Assembly: GCA_905373305.1 (NCBI GenBank)
Contig: CAJPSM010000012.1
Location: 1 to 24,098, forward strand
Length of the DNA stretch: 24,098 nucleotides
Direction of reading: 5' to 3'
DNA from: an uncultured Streptococcus sp.
Lineage (GTDB): Bacteria; Bacillota; Bacilli; Lactobacillales; Streptococcaceae
Position numbers and translations under genes: made by a program. The notes under the pieces were generated by a model. That model worked only from the letters and a program-made list of their open reading frames with translations. It was not told the DNA's origin and searched no databases. Each line of letters opens with the position of its first letter. The first letter of the stretch is position 1. Below, in pieces: positions 7,066 to 14,121 of the stretch.

Positions 7066-7296
7066 ATGGATACAAAAATGATAGAACAATTTGAGATTAT
7101 AGATACCGATATGCTTGCTTGCGTTGAAGGTGGCGGTTGCAATTGGGGAGATTTTGCCAAAGCAGGTATTGGAGGAGGAGCAGCAAGAGGTCTTCAACTA
7201 GGAATTAAAACAGGAACATGGCAAGGCGCTGCAACTGGTGCTGCGGGTGGAGCTATACTTGGAGGTGTGGCCTATGCAGTAACATGTTGGTGGTAA
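7066..7296 (+). CDS. blpK: BlpK-type bacteriocin precursor
   Basis: This 76-residue precursor has a Blp leader (MDTKMIEQFE to CVEGG, 23 residues) and a Gly/Ala-rich mature part of 53 residues that begins GCNWGDFAKA and ends VTCWW. It matches the BlpK sequence I remember almost throughout. The mature peptide has two cysteines, near the two ends, which could form a disulfide, and several GxxxG/GG patches typical of membrane-inserting class II bacteriocins. The ribosome site is AGAGG. It is the first gene of a two-gene BlpR-controlled unit, followed after 2 nt by the pncF-like immunity gene. Confidence 0.93.
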   Translation: MDTKMIEQFEIIDTDMLACVEGGGCNWGDFAKAGIGGGAARGLQLGIKTGTWQGAATGAAGGAILGGVAYAVTCWW

Positions 7297-7298
7297 TT

Positions 7299-7418
7299 AT
7301 GGATTTTAAAAGTTTTATTATTGGTTTAGTAGTTGGTATATTTGGTCCTTATATGGATGATTTAATTAGAAAAATATTTTCAAAATCTCCCAAAAAGGAT
7401 ACGGATAGTACTCCCTAA
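7299..7418 (+). CDS. pncF: PncF-like immunity peptide
   Basis: This 39-residue gene lies 2 nt after the blpK stop and is probably translated by coupling, since only a weak GGTGG-like ribosome site is present. It has one hydrophobic segment (about residues 5-18, FIIGLVVGIFGPYM) and a basic, charged tail. A small immunity protein, PncF, is known to protect against BlpK and sits directly after it; position and size agree here. The frame stays open upstream to 7218, but that part overlaps blpK and the ATG at 7299 is the sensible start. Confidence 0.8.
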   Translation: MDFKSFIIGLVVGIFGPYMDDLIRKIFSKSPKKDTDSTP

Positions 7419-7476
7419 AAAATAAATTTCTCCCCTGTATTTGCTAGCTTAATTTACAGGGGAGAAATTTATTTTT
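7418..7476. terminator. strong intrinsic terminator after pncF
   Basis: A perfect 22-bp inverted repeat (arms 7418-7439 and 7455-7476, core CTCCCCTGTA) with a 15-nt loop is flanked by A and T tracts, so it may act in both directions. The stretch 7477-7555 after it contains nothing I can identify. Confidence 0.9.
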
Positions 7477-7555
7477 GTTTAGCCTGTCAAAATGATATGT
7501 GATAGCAGGATGAAAAGTCCGCAAACAAGTTGGTATCAATACAATATAAAGAGGA

Positions 7556-7583
7556 AAGTATGTTTTTCATGCTTGCTTTTTTT
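7556..7583 (+). terminator. degenerate terminator hairpin
   Basis: A 7-bp stem with one G-T pair (AAGTATG 7556-7562, CATGCTT 7568-7574) is followed within 2 nt by seven T. It looks like a decayed version of the terminator at 6899-6926 and sits just before the fourth plus-strand BlpR box. Confidence 0.55.
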
Positions 7584-7586
7584 ACA

Positions 7587-7650
7587 ATTTAGGAAGTTTT
7601 GATGACCATTCATGATTTGGGTGAATTAAGCTCAAAAAGAGTGCTATACT
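7587..7650 (+). promoter_or_regulatory. degenerate BlpR-type promoter for the small membrane proteins
   Basis: The halves read ATTTAGG (7587) and ATTCATG (7608), 21 nt apart, with a -10 TATACT at 7645-7650, 37 nt from the second half. The half-sites are weaker matches than the other plus-strand copies, but the geometry is exactly preserved. Confidence 0.75.
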
Positions 7651-7707
7651 AGTAGTGTAAAGGGTGTAGCTTATCTAAGATTAAGCACACATTTAGGAGG
7701 AAATCTT

Positions 7708-7869
7708 ATGAAGAAAAAAATACTGATCATTTTCGTCTTGTATTTAATCATGTCCATCTTTCTTTATCCGCTTAGGGAGAGTATTTGGTATCATCTATTT
7801 TATACCATAGCCTATCTGATTGCGGTTATGATCTATTTTGCTTTAATTAAAAAGAAAGAAAAGAAATGA
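7708..7869 (+). CDS. small two-span membrane protein of the blp locus
   Basis: This 53-residue gene has a good AGGAGG ribosome site. The protein is almost wholly hydrophobic, with two predicted spans (about 5-21 and 30-46) and basic ends (MKKK at the start, KKKEKK at the end). It is the first gene after a BlpR-like promoter and overlaps the next gene by ATGA. It has no double-glycine leader, so it is not a Blp bacteriocin. Its context suggests an immunity or accessory role, but I cannot name it. Confidence 0.8.
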   Translation: MKKKILIIFVLYLIMSIFLYPLRESIWYHLFYTIAYLIAVMIYFALIKKKEKK

Positions 7870-8270
7870 AAACTTTTCTTGCTAAAAAACGGAACATCTT
7901 CCTTACGAGATTGTTCCTAGGTCAGTTGCCTTTACTTGTCTCTACTTATCTATTTCTATCTCGTCAGTTTTTAAATTTTTCCTTGGTTTTCCAATTTCTT
8001 TTAGTGGTTATTAACTTGGCTTCGATTTTGGTTACTGTTTACCTCACTAGGGAAATGAGGATAAGAGAGTTTGAAGATGATGATTTGGTTAGTCCTAGAA
8101 CCAATCAACTTATGTTTATCGGCTTGACAGGCTTTATGTCTATTATTTGTTTGTATAGAGGTATCACAGCAGGAGAATCCTATCAACAACTAATTGCCTA
8201 TATTGGCGCTATTCTCTGCTTGATTATCATGCTTCTACTCATTTGGGGTTTGAAGTATTATAAAAAGTAG
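7866..8270 (+). CDS. four-span membrane protein, putative bacteriocin immunity/accessory
   Basis: This 134-residue protein has four predicted membrane helices (about 14-32, 38-60, 80-100, 108-130) and a charged loop (REMRIREFEDDDLVSPR) between the second and third. Its start overlaps the preceding stop (ATGA), implying coupled translation. A decayed copy lies at 5227-5617 after the first CPBP gene, so this gene type has been duplicated or shuffled inside the locus. I do not recognise a catalytic motif. An immunity function is inferred from position and from family behaviour in blp loci. Confidence 0.85.
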   Translation: MKTFLAKKRNIFLTRLFLGQLPLLVSTYLFLSRQFLNFSLVFQFLLVVINLASILVTVYLTREMRIREFEDDDLVSPRTNQLMFIGLTGFMSIICLYRGITAGESYQQLIAYIGAILCLIIMLLLIWGLKYYKK

Positions 8271-8352
8271 CTTTCTATCCTTTTCTGACTGGATATTTGA
8301 GTAGCAGGCTCTATTAAATTGTTAGTGAAATAAATGAATGGAGGTATTTAAT

Positions 8353-8736
8353 ATGAAATACAGATTATTTCTAGTTATTTTCTTGAGTAGTATGTTGAAT
8401 ATTCTTTTAGGGACATTTTTACAAATCTCTAATGTATCGATTGGGTGGCTTGTTCTCTACAGTGGCTTGTTTGAAGCAGGAGTTTTCCTTCTTACTAATA
8501 AAGGTTTGGCGGTAAAGATCAAGGAAGCAGACATTCAAAACCGTTTTAAATTTATTTTTGGAAAAACGATATGGTTTCAAATTCTTTTGCTTATCTTTGT
8601 GATGGCCAAACTTTATCTTGGTTTGGATGCGAAGTTGATTTTATTTTACGGGCATATTTTCATTATCTTTAATGCCTTAATATATCTATTATCTAGTAGT
8701 CGGGTTAGTCTTAAAAAGAGCAAACCGTCCTCTTAA
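8353..8736 (+). CDS. blpX: BlpX-like membrane protein, putative immunity protein
   Basis: This 127-residue protein has about four membrane spans. It lies directly before blpY, the place of BlpX in pneumococcal blp loci, and the general sequence (MKYRLFLVIFLSS, later IGWLVLYSGLFEAG) agrees with my memory of BlpX. An in-frame ATG at 8338 would add five residues, but the GGAGG ribosome site at 8340-8344 lies inside that extension and is well placed for the ATG at 8353. The gap 8271-8352 before it has no obvious promoter, so it may be read from the upstream BlpR promoter. Confidence 0.8.
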   Translation: MKYRLFLVIFLSSMLNILLGTFLQISNVSIGWLVLYSGLFEAGVFLLTNKGLAVKIKEADIQNRFKFIFGKTIWFQILLLIFVMAKLYLGLDAKLILFYGHIFIIFNALIYLLSSSRVSLKKSKPSS

Positions 8737-8809
8737 TCTTGCAGCAGTAGAGCCCGGCAAGGGGAGGTATTAGGCTAGTCGTTGTCTTGTAAATAGTAGG
8801 GGGATTTCT

Positions 8810-9499
8810 ATGAAAAAACACTCTATTCTTTTCAAAACGAGTGCAATTCTTTCCTATTTGTTTTTGTTTTTCGGATTGTTTTGGACAACCCAATTTTGGA
8901 GCAATTATTGGGAGTTCTCGTCTTGGGTAGGAAATCTTATCTGGATCCGAAACATCATCAGTGTTCTCTTTATCGGTCTGATGGTTTGGGTTTTGGTCAG
9001 GTCGGGCCATGCTTATCTCTTTCGCATCCCTAGGAAAAAGTGGTTGAGCTATTCTGTTCTGACGGTGTTAGTAGCTATCGTGCTGATATGCTTTAACTAT
9101 CTGACAGCTAAACACGTTCAGGGAACAAACGAAGGTTGGAATTTATTTATTGCCTATAGTGAGACCAATTTTGCGGAGTTCGGTGTTTACCTAACTTTAA
9201 TCGTACTAGGACCTCTGATGGAAGAATTGGTGTGTAGAGGACTGCTTCAGCACGCCTTCTTTAAGAATTCGATATGGGGGCTTGATCTTCTCTTTCCTTC
9301 ACTCCTATTTTCCTTGCCTCACTTTTCTAGCTTGCCAAGTCTCACAGATATTTTTGTCTATACGACAGTGGGCTTTCTATTTGCCTGTCTGACACGTTAT
9401 ACGAAGAGTATCTATCCTTCTTATGCGATTCATATTGTTAATAATATCATCGCAAACTTACCATTTTTGCTCACTTTTCTACATAGGGTCTTGGGGTGA
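8810..9499 (+). CDS. blpY: BlpY, CPBP-family immunity protein
   Basis: This 229-residue polytopic membrane protein matches BlpY in length and in many stretches I remember (GHAYLFRIPRKKWL, TRYTKSIYPSYA, FLLTFLHRVLG). CPBP motifs are intact: E138-E139 with R143 (EELVCR), F167-xxx-H171 and H208-xxx-N212. BlpY is associated with blp immunity. The ribosome site is a GGGGG run before the ATG. The 73-nt gap after blpX contains nothing else I can identify. Confidence 0.92.
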   Translation: MKKHSILFKTSAILSYLFLFFGLFWTTQFWSNYWEFSSWVGNLIWIRNIISVLFIGLMVWVLVRSGHAYLFRIPRKKWLSYSVLTVLVAIVLICFNYLTAKHVQGTNEGWNLFIAYSETNFAEFGVYLTLIVLGPLMEELVCRGLLQHAFFKNSIWGLDLLFPSLLFSLPHFSSLPSLTDIFVYTTVGFLFACLTRYTKSIYPSYAIHIVNNIIANLPFLLTFLHRVLG

Positions 9500-9541
9500 A
9501 AAAACCAAAAGGTTTACTTTTCAGCCATAGAGGAGTTCATC

Positions 9542-9790
9542 ATGTATAAACACTTATTTTTTCTAGATTCAAAAACTTTAGACTGGTTGACACCTTATAT
9601 TCTAGTCTTGGCTTCTGACACCATTGCCTTTAATGTTTTTGTGTTAACCTTTGTATCTGCGGCGGTCTTTTCTTCCCTGAATCCCATGTTAGCTTTTATG
9701 GCTATATTCTTAGGAGCTGGTTATGTTATCGGATTTTGGTTACTAAAATGGTTTGTTTTGGAAAGACTAGAGCTAAAGGATGACTTGTAG
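9542..9790 (+). CDS. blpZ: BlpZ, small membrane protein
   Basis: This 82-residue protein with two predicted spans begins MYKHLFFLDSKTLDWLTPYI and ends WFVLERLELKDDL, matching BlpZ as I remember it. It sits between blpY and pncP in the standard order, with a GAGGAG ribosome site. Its molecular role is not established to my knowledge; it is grouped with the blp immunity genes by position. Confidence 0.9.
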   Translation: MYKHLFFLDSKTLDWLTPYILVLASDTIAFNVFVLTFVSAAVFSSLNPMLAFMAIFLGAGYVIGFWLLKWFVLERLELKDDL

Positions 9791-9820
9791 GAAAGTTTGT
9801 TTGTTGAGGAGGATAGCTTT

Positions 9821-10432
9821 ATGACCATTTTCAATAAGTGTCATGCCTTGTTTTTTGGATTTTTAGTATTTGCAATCGTTGGTGCAGCGGGTTATTCCAT
9901 TAATCAAGGGGATTATTTTCAACACCAGTATACATTCATTATTATAAAGAGTTTCTTGCTTTTCCTTAGTTTTGGATATGCGAGATGGTTTGATATGATT
10001 TCTCTTGGGATTTTAAGCAAGAAACAACTCTTGCTGTTCATTGGAATCTTTCTTCTCACGGTGCTGGTAAATATAGGCTATCATGCTTTTTTCTCAGTTG
10101 CTTCTGGTGCCTCGGCTCAACACCTTGAGGAAACGAGTAAAGGACTTCCGCTTTCCTTTATTGTAAGTGTTACAGTTTTGGGACCAATCCAAGAGGAACT
10201 CATGTTCAGAGGACTTCTTCAGGGGGCTATATTTGAAAATTCTTGGTTAGGGCTTGTACTGACTTCCTCTCTCTTTTCTTTCATGCATGAACCTTATGAT
10301 GTGCCTTCGTTTTTCTATTATCTACTTGGGAGCTTGTTGCTGGGCTTTGCTTACAAAAAGAGCCAAAATTTGTGGGTTTCTACTCTAGTCTACATGTCTT
10401 ACAACAGTTTGCCACTTTTAACTTATTTCTAA
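9821..10432 (+). CDS. pncP: PncP, CPBP-family protein with an altered third motif
   Basis: From the ATG at 9821, which has an ideal GAGGAGG site, the protein is 203 residues; the frame remains open to 9797 but lacks a better start. It is polytopic, with CPBP motif 1 intact (EELMFR, E125-E126, R130) and motif 2 intact (F152-xxx-H156, FSFMH). At motif 3 the expected H-xxx-N reads Y191-xxx-N195 (YMSYN), so a metal-ligand histidine appears to be replaced by tyrosine. It closes the blpX-blpY-blpZ-pncP immunity tail and is followed by a terminator. Confidence 0.88.
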   Translation: MTIFNKCHALFFGFLVFAIVGAAGYSINQGDYFQHQYTFIIIKSFLLFLSFGYARWFDMISLGILSKKQLLLFIGIFLLTVLVNIGYHAFFSVASGASAQHLEETSKGLPLSFIVSVTVLGPIQEELMFRGLLQGAIFENSWLGLVLTSSLFSFMHEPYDVPSFFYYLLGSLLLGFAYKKSQNLWVSTLVYMSYNSLPLLTYF

Positions 10433-10442
10433 AAAACATGAA

Positions 10443-10474
10443 AAGGTAAGCAGAAGACGGTGCTTGCCTTCTTT
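10443..10474 (+). terminator. terminator at the end of the blp locus
   Basis: A 10-bp stem with one G-T pair (AAGGTAAGCA 10443-10452, TGCTTGCCTT 10461-10470) with an 8-nt loop is followed by CTTT. The T-tract is short, so termination may be partial. Confidence 0.65.
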
Positions 10475-10536
10475 AAGCTATAATGATATCCTGAATCAAT
10501 TGAGATGCTTTTCTTTGGGAATCGGGTGTGAAGCGG

Positions 10537-10565
10537 TTGACGAATAGACCAAAAACTAGTAGAAT
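10537..10565 (+). promoter_or_regulatory. sigma-A promoter for ccrZ-trmB
   Basis: TTGACG (10537-10542), a 17-nt spacer and TAGAAT (10560-10565) lie 29 nt before the ccrZ ATG. Confidence 0.75.
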
Positions 10566-10594
10566 AGTAAGGAAACTTTATACGGAGGAAAGAA

Positions 10595-11389
10595 ATGGAC
10601 TTGGGTGATAATGAGCTAACGCTGACCCCTATACCTGGGAAGAGTGGCAAGGCTTATATGGGAAGCTATCCTGATGGGAAGCGCGTCTTTGTAAAAATGA
10701 ACACCTCTCCAATCCTACCTGGCCTAGCCAGAGAACAAATCGCTCCTCAATTACTATGGACTCGTCGTTTAGCGGATGGTCGTGATATGTGTGCCCAAGA
10801 ATGGTTGACGGGCAAAATCTTGACCCCGCACGACATGAATCGTAAGCAAATCATCAATATCTTGACGCGTCTCCACCGCTCACGTCCCTTGATGAAGCAG
10901 TTGAGCCGTTTGGGATATACCATGGAGACGCCAGTAGACTTGTTGCAGTCTTGGAAGCAAGAAGCGCCTGAAGTCTTGAAACGACATCAGTACTTAAATT
11001 CGGTGATTGATGATTTGCGCAGAACGGTTCCAGGTTTTAGGGAAGATCATGCAACGATTGTGCATGGGGACCTTCGTCATAGTAATTGGATTGAGACAGA
11101 GAGTGGGCTCGTTTATCTAGTGGATTGGGATTCGGTTCGCCTGACGGATCGCATGTTTGATGTGGCGCATATGCTGTGTCATTATATTCCAGAGCAACAT
11201 TGGCATGATTGGCTGACTTATTACGGTTATAAGTACAATCAGACAGTGTTAGATAAATTGTATTGGTATGGTCAGTATTCTTACTTGAGCCAGATTACCA
11301 AATACTTTGTAAATCAAGATTTAGATAATGTAAACCGGGAGATTTATGCCTTGCGTGTCTTCCGTGACAAGTATGGAAAGAGAAGATGA
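10595..11389 (+). CDS. ccrZ: CcrZ, cell-cycle regulator with aminoglycoside-phosphotransferase-like fold
   Basis: This 264-residue protein belongs to the YtmP/APH-like kinase family. The catalytic loop HGDLRHSN gives His157, Asp159 and Asn164, and VDWD gives Asp177, the positions reported for pneumococcal CcrZ. Upstream lies the nucleotide-binding lobe with YMGSYPDGKRVFVKM. In pneumococcus CcrZ is brought to midcell through FtsZ and links division to DnaA-driven replication initiation. The ribosome site is GGAGG. It overlaps trmB by ATGA, an arrangement conserved in Firmicutes. Confidence 0.93.
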   Translation: MDLGDNELTLTPIPGKSGKAYMGSYPDGKRVFVKMNTSPILPGLAREQIAPQLLWTRRLADGRDMCAQEWLTGKILTPHDMNRKQIINILTRLHRSRPLMKQLSRLGYTMETPVDLLQSWKQEAPEVLKRHQYLNSVIDDLRRTVPGFREDHATIVHGDLRHSNWIETESGLVYLVDWDSVRLTDRMFDVAHMLCHYIPEQHWHDWLTYYGYKYNQTVLDKLYWYGQYSYLSQITKYFVNQDLDNVNREIYALRVFRDKYGKRR

Positions 11390-12021
11390 GAGTAAGAAAT
11401 CGTAAAGGGGCGACAGAGTTACTAGAGGCTAATCCCCAGTATGTTGTCCTCAATCCCTTGGAAGCTAAAGGGAAATGGCGAGACTTGTTTGGAAATGATC
11501 ATCCTATTCATGTTGAGGTTGGAAGTGGCAAAGGAGCCTTCGTATCAGGAATGGCCAAACAAAACCCTGACATCAACTATATCGGGATTGATATCCAAAA
11601 GTCGGTATTAAGTTATGCCTTGGACAAGGTATTAGAAGTTGGAGTTCCTAATATCAAGTTGTTGTGGGTAGATGGTTCAGATTTGACGGATTACTTTGAA
11701 GACGGTGAGATTGATCGTCTCTATCTAAACTTTTCAGATCCTTGGCCTAAAAAACGCCATGAAAAACGTCGTTTGACTTACAAGAGTTTCTTGGATACCT
11801 TCAAGCGCATCTTGCCTGAGAATGGGGAAATCCATTTCAAGACTGACAATCGTGGCTTGTTTGAGTACAGCTTGGTAAGTTTTTCTCAGTATGGGATGAA
11901 GCTGAACGGAGTTTGGTTGGACTTACATGCCAGTGATTTTGAAGGCAATGTCATGACGGAATATGAGCAAAAATTCTCCAACAAGGGTCAAGTGATCTAC
12001 CGAGTTGAGGCAGAATTTTAA
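11386..12021 (+). CDS. trmB: TrmB, tRNA (guanine-46-N7)-methyltransferase
   Basis: This 211-residue SAM-dependent methyltransferase makes m7G46 in the variable loop of tRNAs. It shows SAM motif I (VEVGSGKGAF, about 41-50), the acidic strand end GIDIQ, and the family-specific catalytic segment NFSDPWPKKRHEKRRL (about 115-130), followed later by FKTDN. Length is normal. It starts inside the ccrZ stop codon (ATGA), indicating coupled translation. Confidence 0.97.
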   Translation: MRVRNRKGATELLEANPQYVVLNPLEAKGKWRDLFGNDHPIHVEVGSGKGAFVSGMAKQNPDINYIGIDIQKSVLSYALDKVLEVGVPNIKLLWVDGSDLTDYFEDGEIDRLYLNFSDPWPKKRHEKRRLTYKSFLDTFKRILPENGEIHFKTDNRGLFEYSLVSFSQYGMKLNGVWLDLHASDFEGNVMTEYEQKFSNKGQVIYRVEAEF

Positions 12022-12058
12022 GAAATAGCTTAAAAACCAGCCGTTTGAGTGCTTATAC

Positions 12059-12087
12059 TTTACATAAATTGAGAAACGTGCTATACT
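12059..12087 (+). promoter_or_regulatory. sigma-A promoter for the rimP-nusA-infB operon
   Basis: TTTACA (12059-12064), a 17-nt spacer and TATACT (12082-12087). The predicted transcript start is near 12094, about 54 nt before the GTG chosen for rimP. Confidence 0.8.
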
Positions 12088-12108
12088 GATAGTTAGAATA
12101 TGAGAAAG

Positions 12109-12134
12109 AGAGGCGGGGAAATATCTTCGCCTCT
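12109..12134 (+). other. hairpin in the rimP 5' leader
   Basis: AGAGGCG (12109-12115) pairs perfectly with CGCCTCT (12128-12134) around a 12-nt loop, extendable by one G-T pair. It lies between the transcript start and the GAGGAG ribosome site of rimP and has no T-tract, so it is not a terminator. It may influence rimP translation. Confidence 0.5.
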
Positions 12135-12147
12135 TGCTTATGAGGAG

Positions 12148-12627
12148 GTGGACGCAATCGCAACAATCGTAGAATTAGTCAGAGAAGTTGTAGAACCTGT
12201 CATCCAAGCACCTTTTGAACTCGTGGATATCGAGTATGGAAAGATTGGCAGTGACATGATTCTCAGTATTTTTGTAGATAAACCTGAAGGAATTACCTTG
12301 AACGACACGGCAGACCTGACAGAAATTATCAGTCCTGTCTTAGACACCATCAAGCCTGATCCCTTCCCAGAACAATATTTCTTAGAAATCACCAGTCCAG
12401 GCTTGGAACGTCCTTTGAAAACCAAGGATGCCGTCGCTGGAGCAGTTGGGAAATACATCCATGTCGGGCTCTACCAAGCCATCGATAAACAAAAAGTCTT
12501 TGAAGGAACTTTGTTGGCCTTTGAAGAGGACGAGTTGACCATGGAGTATTTGGACAAAACTCGTAAAAAAACCGTCCAAATTCCATACAGTTTAGTATCA
12601 AAAGCACGTTTAGCAGTAAAACTATAG
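12148..12627 (+). CDS. rimP: RimP, 30S ribosome maturation factor
   Basis: This protein helps mature the small ribosomal subunit. With the GTG at 12148 it is 159 residues (starts MDAIATIVELV), the length I recall for pneumococcal RimP. Family segments are visible: FELVDIEYGKIGSDMILSIF, ITSPGLERPLK and the C-terminal beta-barrel with FEGTLLAFEEDEL. The start is not straightforward: AGGAGG overlaps the GTG itself, leaving almost no spacing, while an in-frame ATG at 12100 would add 16 residues but would sit within a few bases of the predicted transcript start and cover the leader hairpin. The GTG is preferred by homology. It is the first gene of the operon with nusA. Confidence 0.92.
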   Translation: MDAIATIVELVREVVEPVIQAPFELVDIEYGKIGSDMILSIFVDKPEGITLNDTADLTEIISPVLDTIKPDPFPEQYFLEITSPGLERPLKTKDAVAGAVGKYIHVGLYQAIDKQKVFEGTLLAFEEDELTMEYLDKTRKKTVQIPYSLVSKARLAVKL

Positions 12628-12669
12628 AAAAGAAAGGATAGCTTTTGAGGATTCAAAAGTGAAAAAAAC

Positions 12670-13806
12670 ATGAGTAAAGAAATGCTAGAGGCCTTCCGCA
12701 TTTTGGAAGAAGACAAGGGAATCAAAAAAGAAGACATCATCGACGCAGTAGTAGAGTCGCTTCGTTCCGCTTACCGTAGACGCTATGGTCAATCTGATAG
12801 CGTAGCTATCGACTTCAATGAAAAAACAGGAGACTTTACAGTTTATACTGTCCGTGAAGTTGTTGATGAAGTATTTGATAGCCGTTTGGAGATCAGCTTG
12901 AAGGATGCTCTTGCCATTAATTCAGCCTATGAGCTTGGTGACAAAATCAAGTTTGAAGAAGCACCAGCTGAGTTTGGTCGTGTAGCAGCCCAATCTGCCA
13001 AACAAACCATCATGGAAAAAATGCGCAAGCAAACACGTGCCATCACTTATAATACTTACAAAGAACATGAGCAAGAAATCATGTCTGGTACGGTAGAACG
13101 ATTTGACAACCGCTTTATTTACGTCAACCTTGGCAGCATCGAAGCTCAATTGTCAAAACAAGACCAAATCCCTGGAGAAGTCTTTGCTTCCCACGATCGT
13201 ATCGAAGTTTATGTCTATAAAGTTGAAGACAACCCTCGTGGTGTCAACGTCTTTGTTAGCCGTAGCCATCCAGAAATGATCAAACGCTTGATGGAGCAAG
13301 AAATTCCAGAAGTTTACGATGGAACTGTTGAAATCATGAGCGTAGCTCGTGAAGCAGGTGACCGTACCAAGGTTGCCGTTCGTAGCCACAATCCAAACGT
13401 GGACGCTATCGGTACAATCGTTGGGCGTGGTGGTGCCAATATCAAGAAGATCACCAGCAAATTCCACCCAGCTCGCTACGACGCTAAGAGCGACCGTATG
13501 ATTCCTGTTGAAGAAAACATTGACGTTATCGAGTGGGTAGCGGATCCAGCCGAGTTTATCTACAATGCCATCGCACCTGCAGAGGTTGACCAAGTTATCT
13601 TTGATGAAAACGACAGCAAACGTGCCTTGGTCGTTGTGCCTGATAACAAGCTTTCTCTTGCTATCGGTCGTCGTGGACAAAACGTTCGCTTGGCAGCTCA
13701 TTTGACAGGTTACCGTATCGATATCAAGTCTGCAAGTGAGTTTGAAGCTATGGAAGAGGCAGGTCAAGTGGATTACGCAGCTGCGGATGAATTGATCGAA
13801 GAATAA
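12670..13806 (+). CDS. nusA: NusA, transcription elongation/termination factor
   Basis: This 378-residue protein binds RNA polymerase and nascent RNA and affects pausing, termination and antitermination. The N-terminal polymerase-binding domain covers about 1-125, the S1 domain about 135-200 (SGTVERFDNRFIYVNL), and two KH domains follow, with GRGGANIKKI near 256 and IGRRGQNVRLA near 335. It has the short Gram-positive form without the C-terminal acidic repeats. The ribosome site is poor: a GAGG lies about 20 nt before the ATG. It follows rimP by 42 nt, as in other Firmicutes. Confidence 0.97.
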   Translation: MSKEMLEAFRILEEDKGIKKEDIIDAVVESLRSAYRRRYGQSDSVAIDFNEKTGDFTVYTVREVVDEVFDSRLEISLKDALAINSAYELGDKIKFEEAPAEFGRVAAQSAKQTIMEKMRKQTRAITYNTYKEHEQEIMSGTVERFDNRFIYVNLGSIEAQLSKQDQIPGEVFASHDRIEVYVYKVEDNPRGVNVFVSRSHPEMIKRLMEQEIPEVYDGTVEIMSVAREAGDRTKVAVRSHNPNVDAIGTIVGRGGANIKKITSKFHPARYDAKSDRMIPVEENIDVIEWVADPAEFIYNAIAPAEVDQVIFDENDSKRALVVVPDNKLSLAIGRRGQNVRLAAHLTGYRIDIKSASEFEAMEEAGQVDYAAADELIEE

Positions 13807-13827
13807 AAACTGCTAGAGGAGGGAAAG

Positions 13828-14121
13828 ATGAAAACAAGAAAAATCCCTTTGCGCAAGTCTGTTGTATCCAACGAAGTGATTGACAAGCGTGATTTGCTCC
13901 GCATTGTCAAGAACAAAGAAGGACAGGTCTTTATCGATCCGACAGGCAAGGCCAATGGCCGTGGCGCTTATATCAAGCTAGACAATGCAGAAGCCCTAGA
14001 GGCCAAAAAGAAGAAAGTCTTTAACCGCAGCTTTAACATGGAAGTTGAAGAAAGCTTTTATGACGAGTTGATCGCTTATGTGGATCACAAAGTAAAAAGA
14101 AGAGAGTTAGGACTTGAATAA
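13828..14121 (+). CDS. ylxR: YlxR family protein (DUF448, RNase P modulator)
   Basis: This 97-residue basic protein carries the conserved RDLLRIVKNKEGQVFIDPTGK and GRGAYI segments of the YlxR family. The family sits between nusA and infB in most Firmicutes; the Bacillus homologue is reported to bind RNase P RNA. The ribosome site is GAGGAGG. The pneumococcal role is inferred from the family. Its end overlaps the next gene. Confidence 0.92.
   Translation: MKTRKIPLRKSVVSNEVIDKRDLLRIVKNKEGQVFIDPTGKANGRGAYIKLDNAEALEAKKKKVFNRSFNMEVEESFYDELIAYVDHKVKRRELGLE

Noticed and set aside
7218..7298. N-terminal extension of the pncF frame through blpK
   Set aside because: It overlaps the blpK coding region out of frame; the ATG at 7299 gives the expected small immunity peptide.
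9797..9820. Upstream extension of pncP
   Set aside because: The GAGGAGG ribosome site lies within this stretch and serves the ATG at 9821.
10479..10484. TATAAT before ccrZ as a promoter
   Set aside because: No -35 at a workable distance; the TTGACG-17-TAGAAT pair at 10537-10565 is better placed.
13153..13767. 204-codon open frame on the minus strand inside nusA
   Set aside because: It is fully antisense to a certain gene with strong codon bias; composition (Cys/Phe/Asn/Val-rich) is that of a shadow frame and no ribosome site is seen.
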